NCBI GenBank assembly: GCA_018402385.1
Contig: JAGYJA010000006.1
Coordinates: 1-64,000 of the forward strand
Direction: 5' to 3'
Source of the DNA: Flavobacteriaceae bacterium
GTDB taxonomy: Bacteria > Bacteroidota > Bacteroidia > Flavobacteriales > Flavobacteriaceae
DNA: 64,000 bases
Below the pieces are notes generated by a model, which did not search any database, was not told where the DNA came from, and saw only the letters and a list, made by a program, of their open reading frames with translations. The stretch's first letter is position 1. Every line of letters begins with the position of its first letter. Positions 7,097 through 16,252 of this stretch are shown one piece after another. The translations under genes and the position numbers were made by a program.

Positions 7097-9425
7097 CTAT
7101 CGTTTGAGTGTAAAATGCCCGCGGTAAATACTGCCGTCTTTTAAAGTCGCCTTAAACCAATAATCTGAAGAAGGCAATGGCCGGCCTCGATAAGTCCCAT
7201 CCCAGCCAAAAGTGTTGAAGTCCAGCCAATGCAATATCTTTCCATACCGATCAAAAATAACCACACTTTGAATCAAACTGTCTTTAAGGTTGACACCTCT
7301 CAATGTCCAGTGGTCATTCACCCCGTCATTGTTGGGCGTGAAATAATTGGGAAAACCCAATACAAATACCTTAATACTGCTGATGCCACACCCATTGGTG
7401 TCTAGTACATACACAGTATAAATTCCGCCCGGCAGGTTTTCAAACACATTGCTTTCCTGATAGGGACCGTTTTCATTGTTGAGGGCATACAAATAGTTTC
7501 CACTGCCCGTAGCGGTAATGATGAGTGTTTGGTTTCCATAATTTCCGGTGAGTTCATAACTCAATTCAGGCAGCTCTGAGCCAATAACGGTTAGGGTTCT
7601 GGAGGAACTGCAGGTATAATTTATTCCATTTAAAGATTGAACAAAACTTACTGTAACACTATATTCACCCGGCGCTGTCACTTGTATGGTGGGCGTGGTA
7701 GCTCCGGTGCTCCATAAAAAGCTGAATGCATCTGCATCACCCACCACACCGGAATCTAAAGTGAGGGGCTCAGGAAATGTGTTGAGACAATAAGTAGCCG
7801 TTGCTGCTCCTGAAAATTGAGGCGATGGGATGACTGTTAAATAAATAGGCAGAATTCCAAAACAATTCCCTGCATTAGTGAGCCTTGCAAAAAGGGTTTG
7901 CATTTGTGGGAGGGTGTTGGTGAAATTAAGCGGCAGTTGCGCTTGCCCTTGCAAGGCATCCTCAAGACTGAGGTGATAACTTACATTTAGATTTGAACCA
8001 TAAATAGTTTGAATTTCCAGGCTGGTTGCTGCTAAGTCAAAATTGGCAAATGCTGTGGTAGTTGATAAAGAGCATCCTGCCACTTCCAGAGGGGGTAAAA
8101 AATTTGTGGTGGTATTTAAAGTCACACGTGCAACAGCAAAACACCCGGACGGAGATAAAACCCGCGCATACACCCTTTGATTGGGTTCTGTATTTGTAAA
8201 TGCTGTGGGATTTGGGATGGGAGCCACATTGTTCTGAGCATTTGACAAGCTGTTGAAAAAAGCACTCACTTGCAGGGCAGTATTTCCATTAACAATGGCC
8301 TCAGTTGCATCAAAGAGATTAAAAACAGCCACACCGCTATTGTTTTCTTCACATTGAATCAAGGTGGTGTTTTGTGCCGCGATGACATCATCATATTCAA
8401 TGGTGATGGAACCTTTGATGTCACAAGTGTTGTTTTCAAGTTGAATTTCTACTTCATAAAAACCTTCCTGTGTCACGGTGTAAGTGGGGTTTGTTTGACC
8501 GGGAAGCGCAACGCCATCTCTAAACCATTGGTATTGATTGTTTCCGGCATAAGTAGCATCAAGCACTCAGGTTTTCACCAAAGCACAAGGCATTTCCGGT
8601 GGCAAAAAGGCGGTCTGGTCCCAAATCGTTTTCAACAGCAAAACTGCCACCACCCAAAAATATAGCGGAATCATAAAAAGGATTTTCCTGATCGGCAATC
8701 ACAAGCTTGATGTGATAAAGAGTGCCGGGATTGACAAGAGCTTCAGCTCTCAATATGTTGGTTTGCCCGCTGTAGTTTGTGGGATGCTCGATGCCATTAT
8801 AAGCATCAAAAAACTGGGGGTTTGCAGGTTGACAAATGGTACCTTCACCTCTAATGGTTGTAACTTTAACCGGGATGTTTGTTCCGGGAACTACGGCGAG
8901 GTTTTGATATTGATTTTGCGAATTGGCCTCTCTGAGTAAAAAAGCAAATCCATCAGAAAAATTGCACTGATTGGGGTTGTTGTAATCAAAATACTGCTCA
9001 GAAGAAAAGATGTATTCAAAAATAATTTTATTGGCAATGGGTAAGAAGTCAAACTCCAGAACCGTCGCATTGATAGTGTTTGATTCACCGATGGACTGCT
9101 CCAGATCGATGTCTCCTTGCCAGGTGGTGCTGCCTTCACTCAATAAGGAATTATTGGGTCCCACGGCAGAAATTGCCTTTCCGGTGGTGAGCAACACGCC
9201 TTCCTGAAATGGAAAATCACTGCTTCCGGCAGAAAAATAGCCATAACTGGAAAATTCATCCCAACCACTCACCGAAAAATTAGAAACATTGGCACACGGA
9301 CTGTTGATAAGAACATCCTCAACAAGTTGCTGTGCCGTGAAATTGTCCTGAACTTCGATGGTTTGCGAAGAGGCAAAATTTGTGTACAAAAGAGCAACCA
9401 AAAACGGTACAAATAAACGCATCAA
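7097..9425 (-). CDS. Secreted choice-of-anchor L / T9SS type B sorting domain protein, frameshifted
   Basis: The reconstructed protein (start 9425, about 775 residues) has a signal peptide (VPFLVALLYTNFASSQ) and a choice-of-anchor L domain in the first ~270 residues. Ig-like/PKD-like modules follow, and then a C-terminal gliding-motility type domain (FPNYFTPNNDGVNDHW ... SSDYWFKATLKDG) that is the T9SS type B sorting signal. It should be exported by the type IX system and placed on the cell surface, perhaps as an adhesin. The frame breaks near 8562-8570. Removing one base (AAC CTG A GTG to AAC CTG GTG) restores NLVLDATYAGN. A consensus error is likely, although this break is not in a homopolymer. 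Confidence 0.85.
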
Positions 9426-9590
9426 ATCAGGAACTTAATTTTTCTTTTTTAGCGTTGCAAAAATAAGGAATGTTCTTGTTTTTATTGGTCATAAAAGATG
9501 TTAAAACAATGCGCTCTGCTGTCAAGTAATTTAACTTTTAAAAAAAAACACAAGAATAGCTACCCAAGGCAGATACTATAATATACATTT

Positions 9591-9607
9591 ATTAGTGCAT
9601 TCGTGGC
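9591..9607 (+). repeat. Dispersed repeat copy ATTAGTGCATTCGTGGC
   Basis: A single perfect 17-bp copy of the core repeat just downstream of the M28 peptidase gene (which ends at 9611 on the minus strand). The rest of the 185-base gap to the preceding gene shows only AT-rich sequence. Confidence 0.7.
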
Positions 9608-9610
9608 AGT

Positions 9611-10648
9611 TTATTCATTCACATCAAGGGCAATACGCTCTTTTCTGTCGGCAAGCTCCCAGGCTGTATGAAAAACCAGACGAGCTCTTTTTTCAAGGAG
9701 TTCAAATTCAATTTTGTCGGGCGTGTCTGTGTGTTTGTGATAATCTTCATGAACACCGTTAAAATAAAAAATAACAGGAATGTTGTGTTTGGCAAAATTG
9801 TAATGGTCACTGCGATAATAAAAGCGATTGGGATCGTCATGAGCATTGAACTTATAATCCAGCTCCAGGTTACCGTAGAGTTTGTTAACTTGCTCAGAAA
9901 CAGTATGCAATTCTGTGCTTAACCTGTCTGTACCAATGAGGTATATATAATTGGGACTATCCACCTTTTCAGGTGCAATGCGTCCTACCATGTCCATATT
10001 TAAATTGGCCACCGTGTTTTCCAGTTTAAAAACAGGGTCAACATCTGTATAATATTTAGAACCCATCAGTCCCACTTCTTCACCTGTTACCAGCAAAAAT
10101 GCAACAGATCGTTTAGGACCGTTGCCTTCGTCTTTAGCTTTTTGAAGGGCTTTTGCGACCATCATCGTGGCAACGGTTCCGCTGCCATCATCATCAGCGC
10201 CATTGTTTATGTTGCCATCCTTATCAATCCCTGTATGGTCATAATGAGCAGTAATAACAATCACCTCTTCAGGATATGTTGAGCCTTCCACAAAAGCTAT
10301 TACATTTTCTGTGTCTTTAATTCCACTGCCCTCTCTAAAGAAACTTGACGGCACTTCCTGAAAATAATTTTCCACACCGGGAGGAGAAGCAATGTTGTGC
10401 TCAATAAAAAAATCCCTGATGTAGTTTGCAGCTTTTTTTTGTCCGGGTTCGCCGGTCATTCTTCCTTCCATGTCATCAGAAGCAAGGATAAAAAGATGCT
10501 CTTTTAATTCCTCTGCTGTTATCTGAGTTTCATAATCAACCGGACTTATTTGTACATGTTGTTGATTGCTGTCTGAAGATTGCTTTGATGTCGAAGTTTT
10601 GCAACTTAAAAAAAGTAGGACAAAAGAAAATAAGAAAAGCTGTTTCAT
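9611..10648 (-). CDS. M28 family zinc metallopeptidase, lipoprotein
   Basis: A 345-residue secreted aminopeptidase-like enzyme. The N-terminus MKQLFLFSFVLLFLSCKTS is a lipoprotein signal with lipobox LLFLSC, so it is probably anchored in the cell envelope. The five metal ligands of the M28 family can be placed: H and D in ITAHYDHTG, D in GADDDGSG, the EE pair in TGEEVGLMGS, D in NMDMVGR and the late H in HKHTDTPDKI. It probably trims peptides in the periplasm or at the surface. It stands as a single gene with a dispersed repeat just behind it. Confidence 0.93.
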   Translation of the reverse strand: MKQLFLFSFVLLFLSCKTSTSKQSSDSNQQHVQISPVDYETQITAEELKEHLFILASDDMEGRMTGEPGQKKAANYIRDFFIEHNIASPPGVENYFQEVPSSFFREGSGIKDTENVIAFVEGSTYPEEVIVITAHYDHTGIDKDGNINNGADDDGSGTVATMMVAKALQKAKDEGNGPKRSVAFLLVTGEEVGLMGSKYYTDVDPVFKLENTVANLNMDMVGRIAPEKVDSPNYIYLIGTDRLSTELHTVSEQVNKLYGNLELDYKFNAHDDPNRFYYRSDHYNFAKHNIPVIFYFNGVHEDYHKHTDTPDKIEFELLEKRARLVFHTAWELADRKERIALDVNE

Positions 10649-10784
10649 CTGTTAGTATTTATTGTTTTAATATGTCAGATGGAACACCCAAATGATCATT
10701 TTGTTACATGATTTAAGATTAAGAATGGTGTTTCAGCTGTTTGAATGATTTTGTAAATATAAGTTGACCAATTATTTATTTTGC

Positions 10785-10818
10785 AAAAAAAATGTGAAAC
10801 TTAGGAAGTTTCACATTT
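10785..10818 (-). terminator. Rho-independent terminator after the small lipoprotein gene
   Basis: A perfect inverted repeat AATGTGAAACTT-(agg)-AAGTTTCACATT with a run of A on the plus-strand left side. On the minus strand it therefore reads as stem-loop plus T-tract, 20 bases after the 10839-11264 gene. Confidence 0.8.
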
Positions 10819-10838
10819 ATATTTTATTCTGTAAGGTT

Positions 10839-11264
10839 TTATTCCAATGGCGCGCCCACAGGGATATCACAACTATGACCTGGTTGCCCGTGTGGAGGGT
10901 TTACTTTTGCTGTAGAATTTGAGTTATTTACAGGAACACTTCCTGAATTGTTGATGACCGGCGATTTTTGAGTACTGTTAATAACCGGCGATTTTTGTGG
11001 TGAGTTACCGGTTGGTAAGGGTTGACCCACTTGAACATCACAACGGTGACCGGGTTGTCCATGTGGCGGATTCAGTGCGACCTCTCCGTCATTGTTTGTT
11101 GAACTATTTGTAGATTTGTTTTGTGTGTCATTGATTGTCTCTTCAGCCGTTTCTGATGTTTCAGTAGCAGGAGTGTCCTTTTTTTCATCTTTACAGGAAA
11201 TAAAAAGGACCATCGCAAATGCACTAAAAAATAACGGGAGTCTTTTGAATAATGTTGAAAGCAT
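10839..11264 (-). CDS. Small lipoprotein with duplicated HGQPGH-CD motif
   Basis: A 141-residue predicted lipoprotein: lipobox region MVLFISCKDEKK after a hydrophobic signal, then a low-complexity Ser/Thr/Asn linker. The notable feature is a motif found twice, NPPHGQPGHRCDVQVGQPL (about residues 67-85) and NPPHGQPGHSCDIPVGAPL at the C-terminus. An internal QKSPVIN repeat lies between them. The conserved His and Cys suggest metal or redox chemistry, but this is inference. I know this motif only from uncharacterised Bacteroidota proteins. It has its own terminator and is monocistronic. Confidence 0.75.
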   Translation of the reverse strand: MLSTLFKRLPLFFSAFAMVLFISCKDEKKDTPATETSETAEETINDTQNKSTNSSTNNDGEVALNPPHGQPGHRCDVQVGQPLPTGNSPQKSPVINSTQKSPVINNSGSVPVNNSNSTAKVNPPHGQPGHSCDIPVGAPLE

Positions 11265-11353
11265 AATGTTTGATTTTAATTTTAGTGCAATTTACAAAAT
11301 TGCAATGAAAACATTCAAAGAAGATTGTTAATCTTATTAAAACGGAAGAATGT

Positions 11354-12049
11354 TTACTGAGAAGCTTTATTTTTTCTCACCCAATATTCAGTGAGAACGA
11401 GAGGAGTTAAAATCATTGTAAAAGCATACATACTGTCTTCAAGAGGAATAGTAAATATTCTGAAATTTAAATTTTGGGTGTTGTCATACCACACCACTTG
11501 ATCTTCAATAAAACTTCCGGTTAAAACACCATTGACAATAAAAAATGGAATGAGCATCACTAAAAAAGTGAGGTAATATTTTTGAAGAATCTCTTTTTCA
11601 TACTTATGCACCAAAGCCAATAAAACAATAGCATACCCATAATTAATCACAGGATACCATCTGTCGTAAAAAAGAACCACTAAAACACTCATACACAAAA
11701 TAAGAAAATAAGTGAGACGGGTAGTCGCTTTTTCGGGTAGGCGCATCGTTGGAAAGTAGAAAAGCAATGCATAATGAGTAAAAATACATGCATAAGGAAT
11801 GCAAATAAAAAACAACCATTCCTCAATAGGCAAGTTTACAATGTAGAGCCCGGTGAGATAATCCGGATTAAAACCCCAATAACCATTTGTGGTAAAAGCA
11901 ATATCCCAGGGGATAAAGAAAAGCATCATGATTCCGATGGCGGGAAACATGAATTTCCACTTTTTATAAAGTTTGAGTTTGGGATGAAAACTATATAAGA
12001 AAGGAATGGAAAGCGACCCGAGATTCAACCAGAGATAGAGCGAATCCAT
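11354..12049 (-). CDS. Lycopene cyclase domain protein (CrtYcd-like)
   Basis: A 231-residue integral membrane protein with about seven hydrophobic segments, matching fused CrtYc-CrtYd / fungal CarRP-type lycopene beta-cyclases. The motif PIEEWLFFICIPY and the second EDSMYAFTMILTPLVL match the E-rich signature repeated in each half of this family. It would convert lycopene to beta-carotene in the inner membrane. It is the last gene of the minus-strand carotenoid operon crtI-crtB-crtZ-crtY, with a spacing of 3 bases after crtZ. Confidence 0.88.
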   Translation of the reverse strand: MDSLYLWLNLGSLSIPFLYSFHPKLKLYKKWKFMFPAIGIMMLFFIPWDIAFTTNGYWGFNPDYLTGLYIVNLPIEEWLFFICIPYACIFTHYALLFYFPTMRLPEKATTRLTYFLILCMSVLVVLFYDRWYPVINYGYAIVLLALVHKYEKEILQKYYLTFLVMLIPFFIVNGVLTGSFIEDQVVWYDNTQNLNFRIFTIPLEDSMYAFTMILTPLVLTEYWVRKNKASQ

Positions 12050-12052
12050 AAA

Positions 12053-12502
12053 TTATTTTTTAAAATATTTCAGAGGAGGAATTAACATCCCAAAACTTTC
12101 CCCTTTATTTTTTCCGGTGTGCTTGTGGTGCATTTTATGAGCCCTTCTGATGGCTTTAGCATACCAGTTGTTAGCATTTCTGAAAAGTTTAAAACGCTGG
12201 TGAATAAAAATATCGTGAACAAAGAAATAAGTGAGACCATAAGCAAAAATTCCCAGTCCAATAGGCAGTCCAAACCAGAAATCATAGTTTTTCCAGGAAA
12301 GAAAAAACCCGATACTTACGGTAGCATAGAAAATAAAGAAAAAATCGTTGCGCTCCCACCAGCTGTCATGGTCTTTTTTATGATGGTCTTTGTGTAAACT
12401 CCATAAAAACCCATGCATGATATATTTGTGAGTAAACCAGGCCATAAACTCCATAATGAGAAAGGTCCCGATAAAAACAACAATCCAGAGTAGTATTTCC
12501 AT
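12053..12502 (-). CDS. crtZ: Beta-carotene hydroxylase
   Basis: A 149-residue membrane di-iron hydroxylase of the fatty acid hydroxylase superfamily. The histidine clusters are clear: HKYIMHG, HKDHHKKDHD, FVHDIFIHQR and RRAHKMHHKH. It adds 3-hydroxyl groups to beta-carotene to give zeaxanthin, the expected pigment of many marine flavobacteria. Two to four transmembrane segments surround the His boxes. It lies one base downstream of crtB and 3 bases before the cyclase, so the genes are co-transcribed. Confidence 0.94.
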   Translation of the reverse strand: MEILLWIVVFIGTFLIMEFMAWFTHKYIMHGFLWSLHKDHHKKDHDSWWERNDFFFIFYATVSIGFFLSWKNYDFWFGLPIGLGIFAYGLTYFFVHDIFIHQRFKLFRNANNWYAKAIRRAHKMHHKHTGKNKGESFGMLIPPLKYFKK

Positions 12503-12503
12503 T

Positions 12504-13343
12504 TTATAGCAAGTTTAATCGATAGTTAACATAACATTGTGCCAGCAAGCCCATTTTTTGATAGTTGTTGACTCTTATTCGCGTGTTCTTAATTTCAGTC
12601 GAAGGGGTTTTCTTTAATTTATTGAGTAATTTTTTGTAATATATAAAAGCGGTATAAACTCCAAATTTCGCCTCAGCAGGCAACTGATGAATCCCTTGCA
12701 ATCCCATATTGAAATTGTGTTCAATTTCTGCAATGATAGTGTTTTTTGAATCCTCATCTAGTTTTTCCAAATCGGTATTTGGAAAGTAACTCCGACTTAA
12801 ATCTTCATAATCAGCTTTTAAGTCACGCAAAAAATTTACTTTCTGAAACGCAGAACCCAGATGCATCGCAGATTCTTTTAGTGCTTCATATTTCTTTTGA
12901 TCGCCTTTGACAAATACTTTGAGACACATCAATCCAACAACATCTGCCGAGCCGTAAATATACGCTTTAAACTCCTCTTGTGTCAAGTATTTTTTCTTAG
13001 ATAAATCCATTTTCATACTCTCCATAAAGGAATCGACCAGATGTTTATCAATGTTGTATTTGTGATAGGTGTGTTGAAACGAATTTAAAATGGGATTGAT
13101 ACTTATTTTATCAACCAAAGCATTCTCAAGTGAATCTTCAAAACGTTTGAAAAGGTTTTCTTTGTCATAGTCATGAAAGGAATCGACAATCTCATCTGCA
13201 AATCTTACAAAACCGTAAATATTGTAAATGTCTTGTCTTATGGTGGGTGCCAACATTTTTGTCGCAATGGAAAATGAAGTGCTGTAAGACTTGGTAACGG
13301 TCTTACTACATTTTTCAGAAACAGTGTCAAATAATGCTTTCAT
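12504..13343 (-). CDS. crtB: Phytoene synthase
   Basis: A 279-residue squalene/phytoene synthase that condenses two geranylgeranyl diphosphates to phytoene. The two Asp-rich substrate motifs are visible: FVRFADEIVDSFHD (about residues 45-58) and NFLRDLKADYEDLSRSYFP (about 167-185). The YSTSFSIATKML start region is also typical. It lies 14 bases after crtI and directly precedes crtZ on the minus strand. Confidence 0.95.
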   Translation of the reverse strand: MKALFDTVSEKCSKTVTKSYSTSFSIATKMLAPTIRQDIYNIYGFVRFADEIVDSFHDYDKENLFKRFEDSLENALVDKISINPILNSFQHTYHKYNIDKHLVDSFMESMKMDLSKKKYLTQEEFKAYIYGSADVVGLMCLKVFVKGDQKKYEALKESAMHLGSAFQKVNFLRDLKADYEDLSRSYFPNTDLEKLDEDSKNTIIAEIEHNFNMGLQGIHQLPAEAKFGVYTAFIYYKKLLNKLKKTPSTEIKNTRIRVNNYQKMGLLAQCYVNYRLNLL

Positions 13344-13357
13344 AGTTTTAATGTATG

Positions 13358-14821
13358 TTATTTGCTATACTTTTCAATAAGTTGCGCTGTGAGCTTTCCC
13401 GAAATCAAAGACGGTGGTACCCCCGGCCCGGGAACACTCAACTGACCGGTAAAATAAAGATGCTCCACTTTTTTGCTTTTTAATTTTGGTCTCAGGAAAG
13501 CCGTTTGAAATAAAGTATTTGCCAACCCATAAGCATTGCCCTTATATGAATTGTATTGCTCCACAAAATCGTTTACACAAAAGCTTTCCTTAAATATAAC
13601 GAAATTTTTTACGTTCTGGTTGGTTAATTTTTCAAAACGTGTCATGATTTTATCAAAATAAGCCTCTCGCAACTGAGGTGTATCCTCTAATCCCGGTGCT
13701 AAGGGTATTAAAAATATACCGGCCTCTTTCCCCTGTGGTGCAGCGTTATCATCGGTTTTTGAAGGAAAGCTGGCGTAGAATAAAGGGTCTTCAGGCCATT
13801 GGGGTGTATCATAAATCGCTCGAGCATGTTTTTCAAAATCAACATCAAAAAACAAGGTGTGATGTTCAACATTGTCAATTTTTTTATCAAAACCCACATA
13901 AAAAAGCAGGGAGGAGGGAGCAAATGTTTTATGTTCCCAGTATTTTTCAGAATATTGCCTGTATTTCTTGTCTAAAAGTGTTTCTGTATGATGGTAATCG
14001 GCACCACTCAAAACAACATCAGAAGGAATGAATTCTCCATGAACCTGAATGCCGGTAGCACGTTGATTGGCAACAATAATTTTTTCAACATTTTGTGCTG
14101 TTTTGATGGTGACCCCCAACTCTTCTGCCAATGATTGCATCGCGAGAATCACACTGTACATACCATTTTTTGGGTGAAAGGTGCCCAAGCCAAAATCAGC
14201 ATAGTTCATAAAGCTGTAAAAAGCAGGTGTGTTGGAAGCTTTTGCCCCCAGAAACAACACCGGAAATTCAAGAATGGCAACCAACCGCTCATTCTTAAAC
14301 TCTTTGCGCACTTCTTTACTGATAGTACTAAAAAACTGACCAATTTTTTTCATCGTTGCCGGAGTAACAAGTTCAAGCGGAGAAACTCCCGGGCGATACA
14401 CCAGGTCTTTAATGGCAATATTGTAATTGTCCTGTGCGGCTGCAATAAATTTTTTGAGTTTTATGGAACTGCCTTTTTCCTCTTTTTCAAAGGCAGTACA
14501 AATTTTTTCTAAAGTGTCTTCAATGGTGATGAAGTCATTTTCACTAAAATATACACTGTAAGCCGGATTGAGTTTAATCAACTCATAGTAATCGGAAGGT
14601 TTTTTATCAAAATCTGCAAAGAATTTTTCAAAAACATCGGGCATCCAGTACCAGGTGGGACCAATATCAAAAGTAAATCCATCACTTTTTAATTGTCTCG
14701 CTCTGCCGCCAATTGTTGAATTTTTTTCGAAAATAGTGACGTTGTTTCCGGCTTGCGCCAAATAACACGATGCCGCTAATGCTGAAAAACCGGAACCAAT
14801 AATAGAAATATTTTTTTTCAT
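13358..14821 (-). CDS. crtI: Phytoene desaturase
   Basis: A 487-residue CrtI-type FAD enzyme that introduces double bonds into phytoene to form lycopene. The N-terminus holds the dinucleotide fold (IIGSGFSALAASCYLAQAG) followed by a GGRA-type motif (STIGGRARQL). The C-terminal bacterial-type desaturase signature is PGPGVPPSLISGKLTAQL. Normal family length. It is the first gene of the carotenoid operon, 74 bases downstream of the MerR gene. An inverted repeat and a promoter box lie in between (14851-14868). Confidence 0.96.
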   Translation of the reverse strand: MKKNISIIGSGFSALAASCYLAQAGNNVTIFEKNSTIGGRARQLKSDGFTFDIGPTWYWMPDVFEKFFADFDKKPSDYYELIKLNPAYSVYFSENDFITIEDTLEKICTAFEKEEKGSSIKLKKFIAAAQDNYNIAIKDLVYRPGVSPLELVTPATMKKIGQFFSTISKEVRKEFKNERLVAILEFPVLFLGAKASNTPAFYSFMNYADFGLGTFHPKNGMYSVILAMQSLAEELGVTIKTAQNVEKIIVANQRATGIQVHGEFIPSDVVLSGADYHHTETLLDKKYRQYSEKYWEHKTFAPSSLLFYVGFDKKIDNVEHHTLFFDVDFEKHARAIYDTPQWPEDPLFYASFPSKTDDNAAPQGKEAGIFLIPLAPGLEDTPQLREAYFDKIMTRFEKLTNQNVKNFVIFKESFCVNDFVEQYNSYKGNAYGLANTLFQTAFLRPKLKSKKVEHLYFTGQLSVPGPGVPPSLISGKLTAQLIEKYSK

Positions 14822-14870
14822 ATTTGTTTAACAAAAATAGTCAGATTCTAAACAAATTTATATTTGTTAA
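14822..14870 (-). promoter_or_regulatory. crtI promoter with candidate MerR operator
   Basis: The spacer holds an inverted repeat AACAAAT (14851-14857) / ATTTGTT (14862-14868). It overlaps a minus-strand -7 box TAAATTTG (14853-14860). Further TTTGTT/ACAAA half-sites lie at about 14823-14836 next to the crtI start. Repeated TTTGTT-type half-sites beside a MerR regulator suggest the operator of the carotenoid operon. Inferred only. Confidence 0.45.
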
Positions 14871-14895
14871 AAAAAATTAAGAATATTTTATCATT

Positions 14896-15792
14896 TTAAA
14901 TGAATTCAATAAATTCAGACAAGCTCTTAAAAACCTGAAAGGGTTTAGGGTAGTCCTCAATTGGCTCATTCATTAATTTACTGCCAAAGAGCCAAACTTC
15001 ATTTGAATTTTCTTTGCAGGTATTTTCATATAAATCGCTGATAAATTCTGGAATTTTTTCTTGCTCCGGTTGGACAGTCAGATAAGAAACAAAAACAATA
15101 TTGTCGTGGTGATTTAAAAGGTGATGAAGGTTTTCTGTGGGAATATTATTTCCCAGAAAAATAGTTTTGTAGCCTTTGCTCAGAAGTTCATAATTAACAT
15201 AAAGCAATCCAATTTCGTGGATTTCGTCAAGGGGTAAAAACAGCACAAATAATTTCTCGTGATTTGAGGGTGGATTTGAAAACTTAGCATCTATATGAAG
15301 TATGATTTTTTGCTTGATAAGTTCAGAAATAAATCGCTCGTGAGAAGGGTCAATTGTGCCTGTTTGCCATAATAACCCAATGTCGTTGAGTAAAGGCAAA
15401 AAGACATTAAAAAATATTTCCCTGAAACTGTATTGTTTTTCAAGCTTTCGAATAGTGGATTGAAACAATTGCGGATCAAAATGAAGCATTGCAGACTTCA
15501 ATTCAGAAAGGGCATACACCTCTTCGGAGTCGTGTAAACCTGATTCTTGAATGATAGAATTTATTTCTTTACTTTGAAGCCCTGCGATTTTAGAAATTTT
15601 GTAACCGTGGTTATAGAGATAGGTAACATTTAGAAGCTTCATCAAATTTTCTAAATCATAATACCTAATGTTTGTATCAGTTCTATCGGGTTCAAGCAAA
15701 TTGTATCTTTTCTCCCATATTCTAATGGTATGTGCTTTGATACCACTCAAATGTTCCAAATCTTTAATACTAAACTGCGTTTTGATTCCCAT
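14896..15792 (-). CDS. MerR-family regulator with B12-binding-type domain (CarH/LitR-like)
   Basis: A 298-residue regulator with an N-terminal MerR winged helix (FSIKDLEHLSGIKAHTIRIWEKRY, residues about 7-30) and a four-helix cap (about 95-165). A C-terminal Rossmann-type cobalamin-binding domain follows, with the motif E190-I-H192-E-I-G195 (ExHxxG). In CarH this His is the lower cobalt ligand, and AdoCbl-bound CarH represses carotenoid genes until light releases it. The cap keeps W142 and E152, but His next to Trp is Gln and the residue after Glu is Arg rather than His. Light sensing is therefore uncertain. It probably controls the crt operon directly downstream. Confidence 0.88.
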   Translation of the reverse strand: MGIKTQFSIKDLEHLSGIKAHTIRIWEKRYNLLEPDRTDTNIRYYDLENLMKLLNVTYLYNHGYKISKIAGLQSKEINSIIQESGLHDSEEVYALSELKSAMLHFDPQLFQSTIRKLEKQYSFREIFFNVFLPLLNDIGLLWQTGTIDPSHERFISELIKQKIILHIDAKFSNPPSNHEKLFVLFLPLDEIHEIGLLYVNYELLSKGYKTIFLGNNIPTENLHHLLNHHDNIVFVSYLTVQPEQEKIPEFISDLYENTCKENSNEVWLFGSKLMNEPIEDYPKPFQVFKSLSEFIEFI

Positions 15793-15881
15793 TTAAAAAA
15801 CGTTTAAAGTGTATGAAGTTTTATTAAACTGAGTAAATGTATGAAAAGTAAAGTGATATATAAAAAAGGAGTAAAAAAAAG

Positions 15882-15965
15882 TGCCCGGAGTGGGACTTGA
15901 ACCCACACGCCCTAATGGACACATGGCCCTCAACCATGCCTGTCTACCAATTCCAGCACCCGGGC
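15882..15965 (-). tRNA. tRNA-Leu (GAG)
   Basis: The minus-strand cloverleaf begins GCCCGGGTGCTGGAATTGG at 15965 and ends with TCCGGGC plus discriminator A at 15882. The anticodon stem CATGG/CCATG encloses loop TTGAGGG, giving anticodon GAG. There is a long variable arm, as expected for class II tRNA-Leu, and the T-arm is GTGGGTTCAAGTCCCAC. CCA is not encoded. Confidence 0.95.
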
Positions 15966-16012
15966 GGGTGTTCTTAAAGGTCTTGTAAATATAAACCAAT
16001 AAGTGACTATGG

Positions 16013-16046
16013 AAAAAAAAAGTTAAGCGAAAAGCTTAACTTTTTT
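16013..16046 (-). terminator. Bidirectional hairpin terminator between the tRNAs
   Basis: GTTAAGC/GCTTAAC stem with a 5-base GAAAA loop, flanked by an A-run and a T-run, so it can work in both directions. On the minus strand it sits two bases after the end of tRNA-Lys. Confidence 0.75.
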
Positions 16047-16047
16047 G

Positions 16048-16120
16048 TGATCTGGCTGGGGCTCGAACCCAGGACCCTCTCATTAAAAGTGAGATGCTCT
16101 ACCAACTGAGCTACCAAATC
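16048..16120 (-). tRNA. tRNA-Lys (TTT)
   Basis: A 73-base minus-strand cloverleaf: acceptor GATTTGG pairs with CCAGATC. The anticodon stem TCTCA/TGAGA has loop CTTTTAA (anticodon TTT), and the T-arm is CTGGGTTCGAGCCCCAG. CCA is not encoded. Confidence 0.96.
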
Positions 16121-16252
16121 TTTATTACAGCTACTTTCTGTAACGCGGGTGCAAATATAGTGTCATTATATTTATTTATCAAACCTATTTTAAAATTAAT
16201 TTTAGAAAAATTATTTCCTTAGTTTTACCCTCTTAATTCATAGTTGTTTATC

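Noticed and set aside
15793-15999. Short minus-strand ORF over the tRNA-Leu gene
   Set aside because: It is a shadow of the tRNA gene and its leader, with no family signature.
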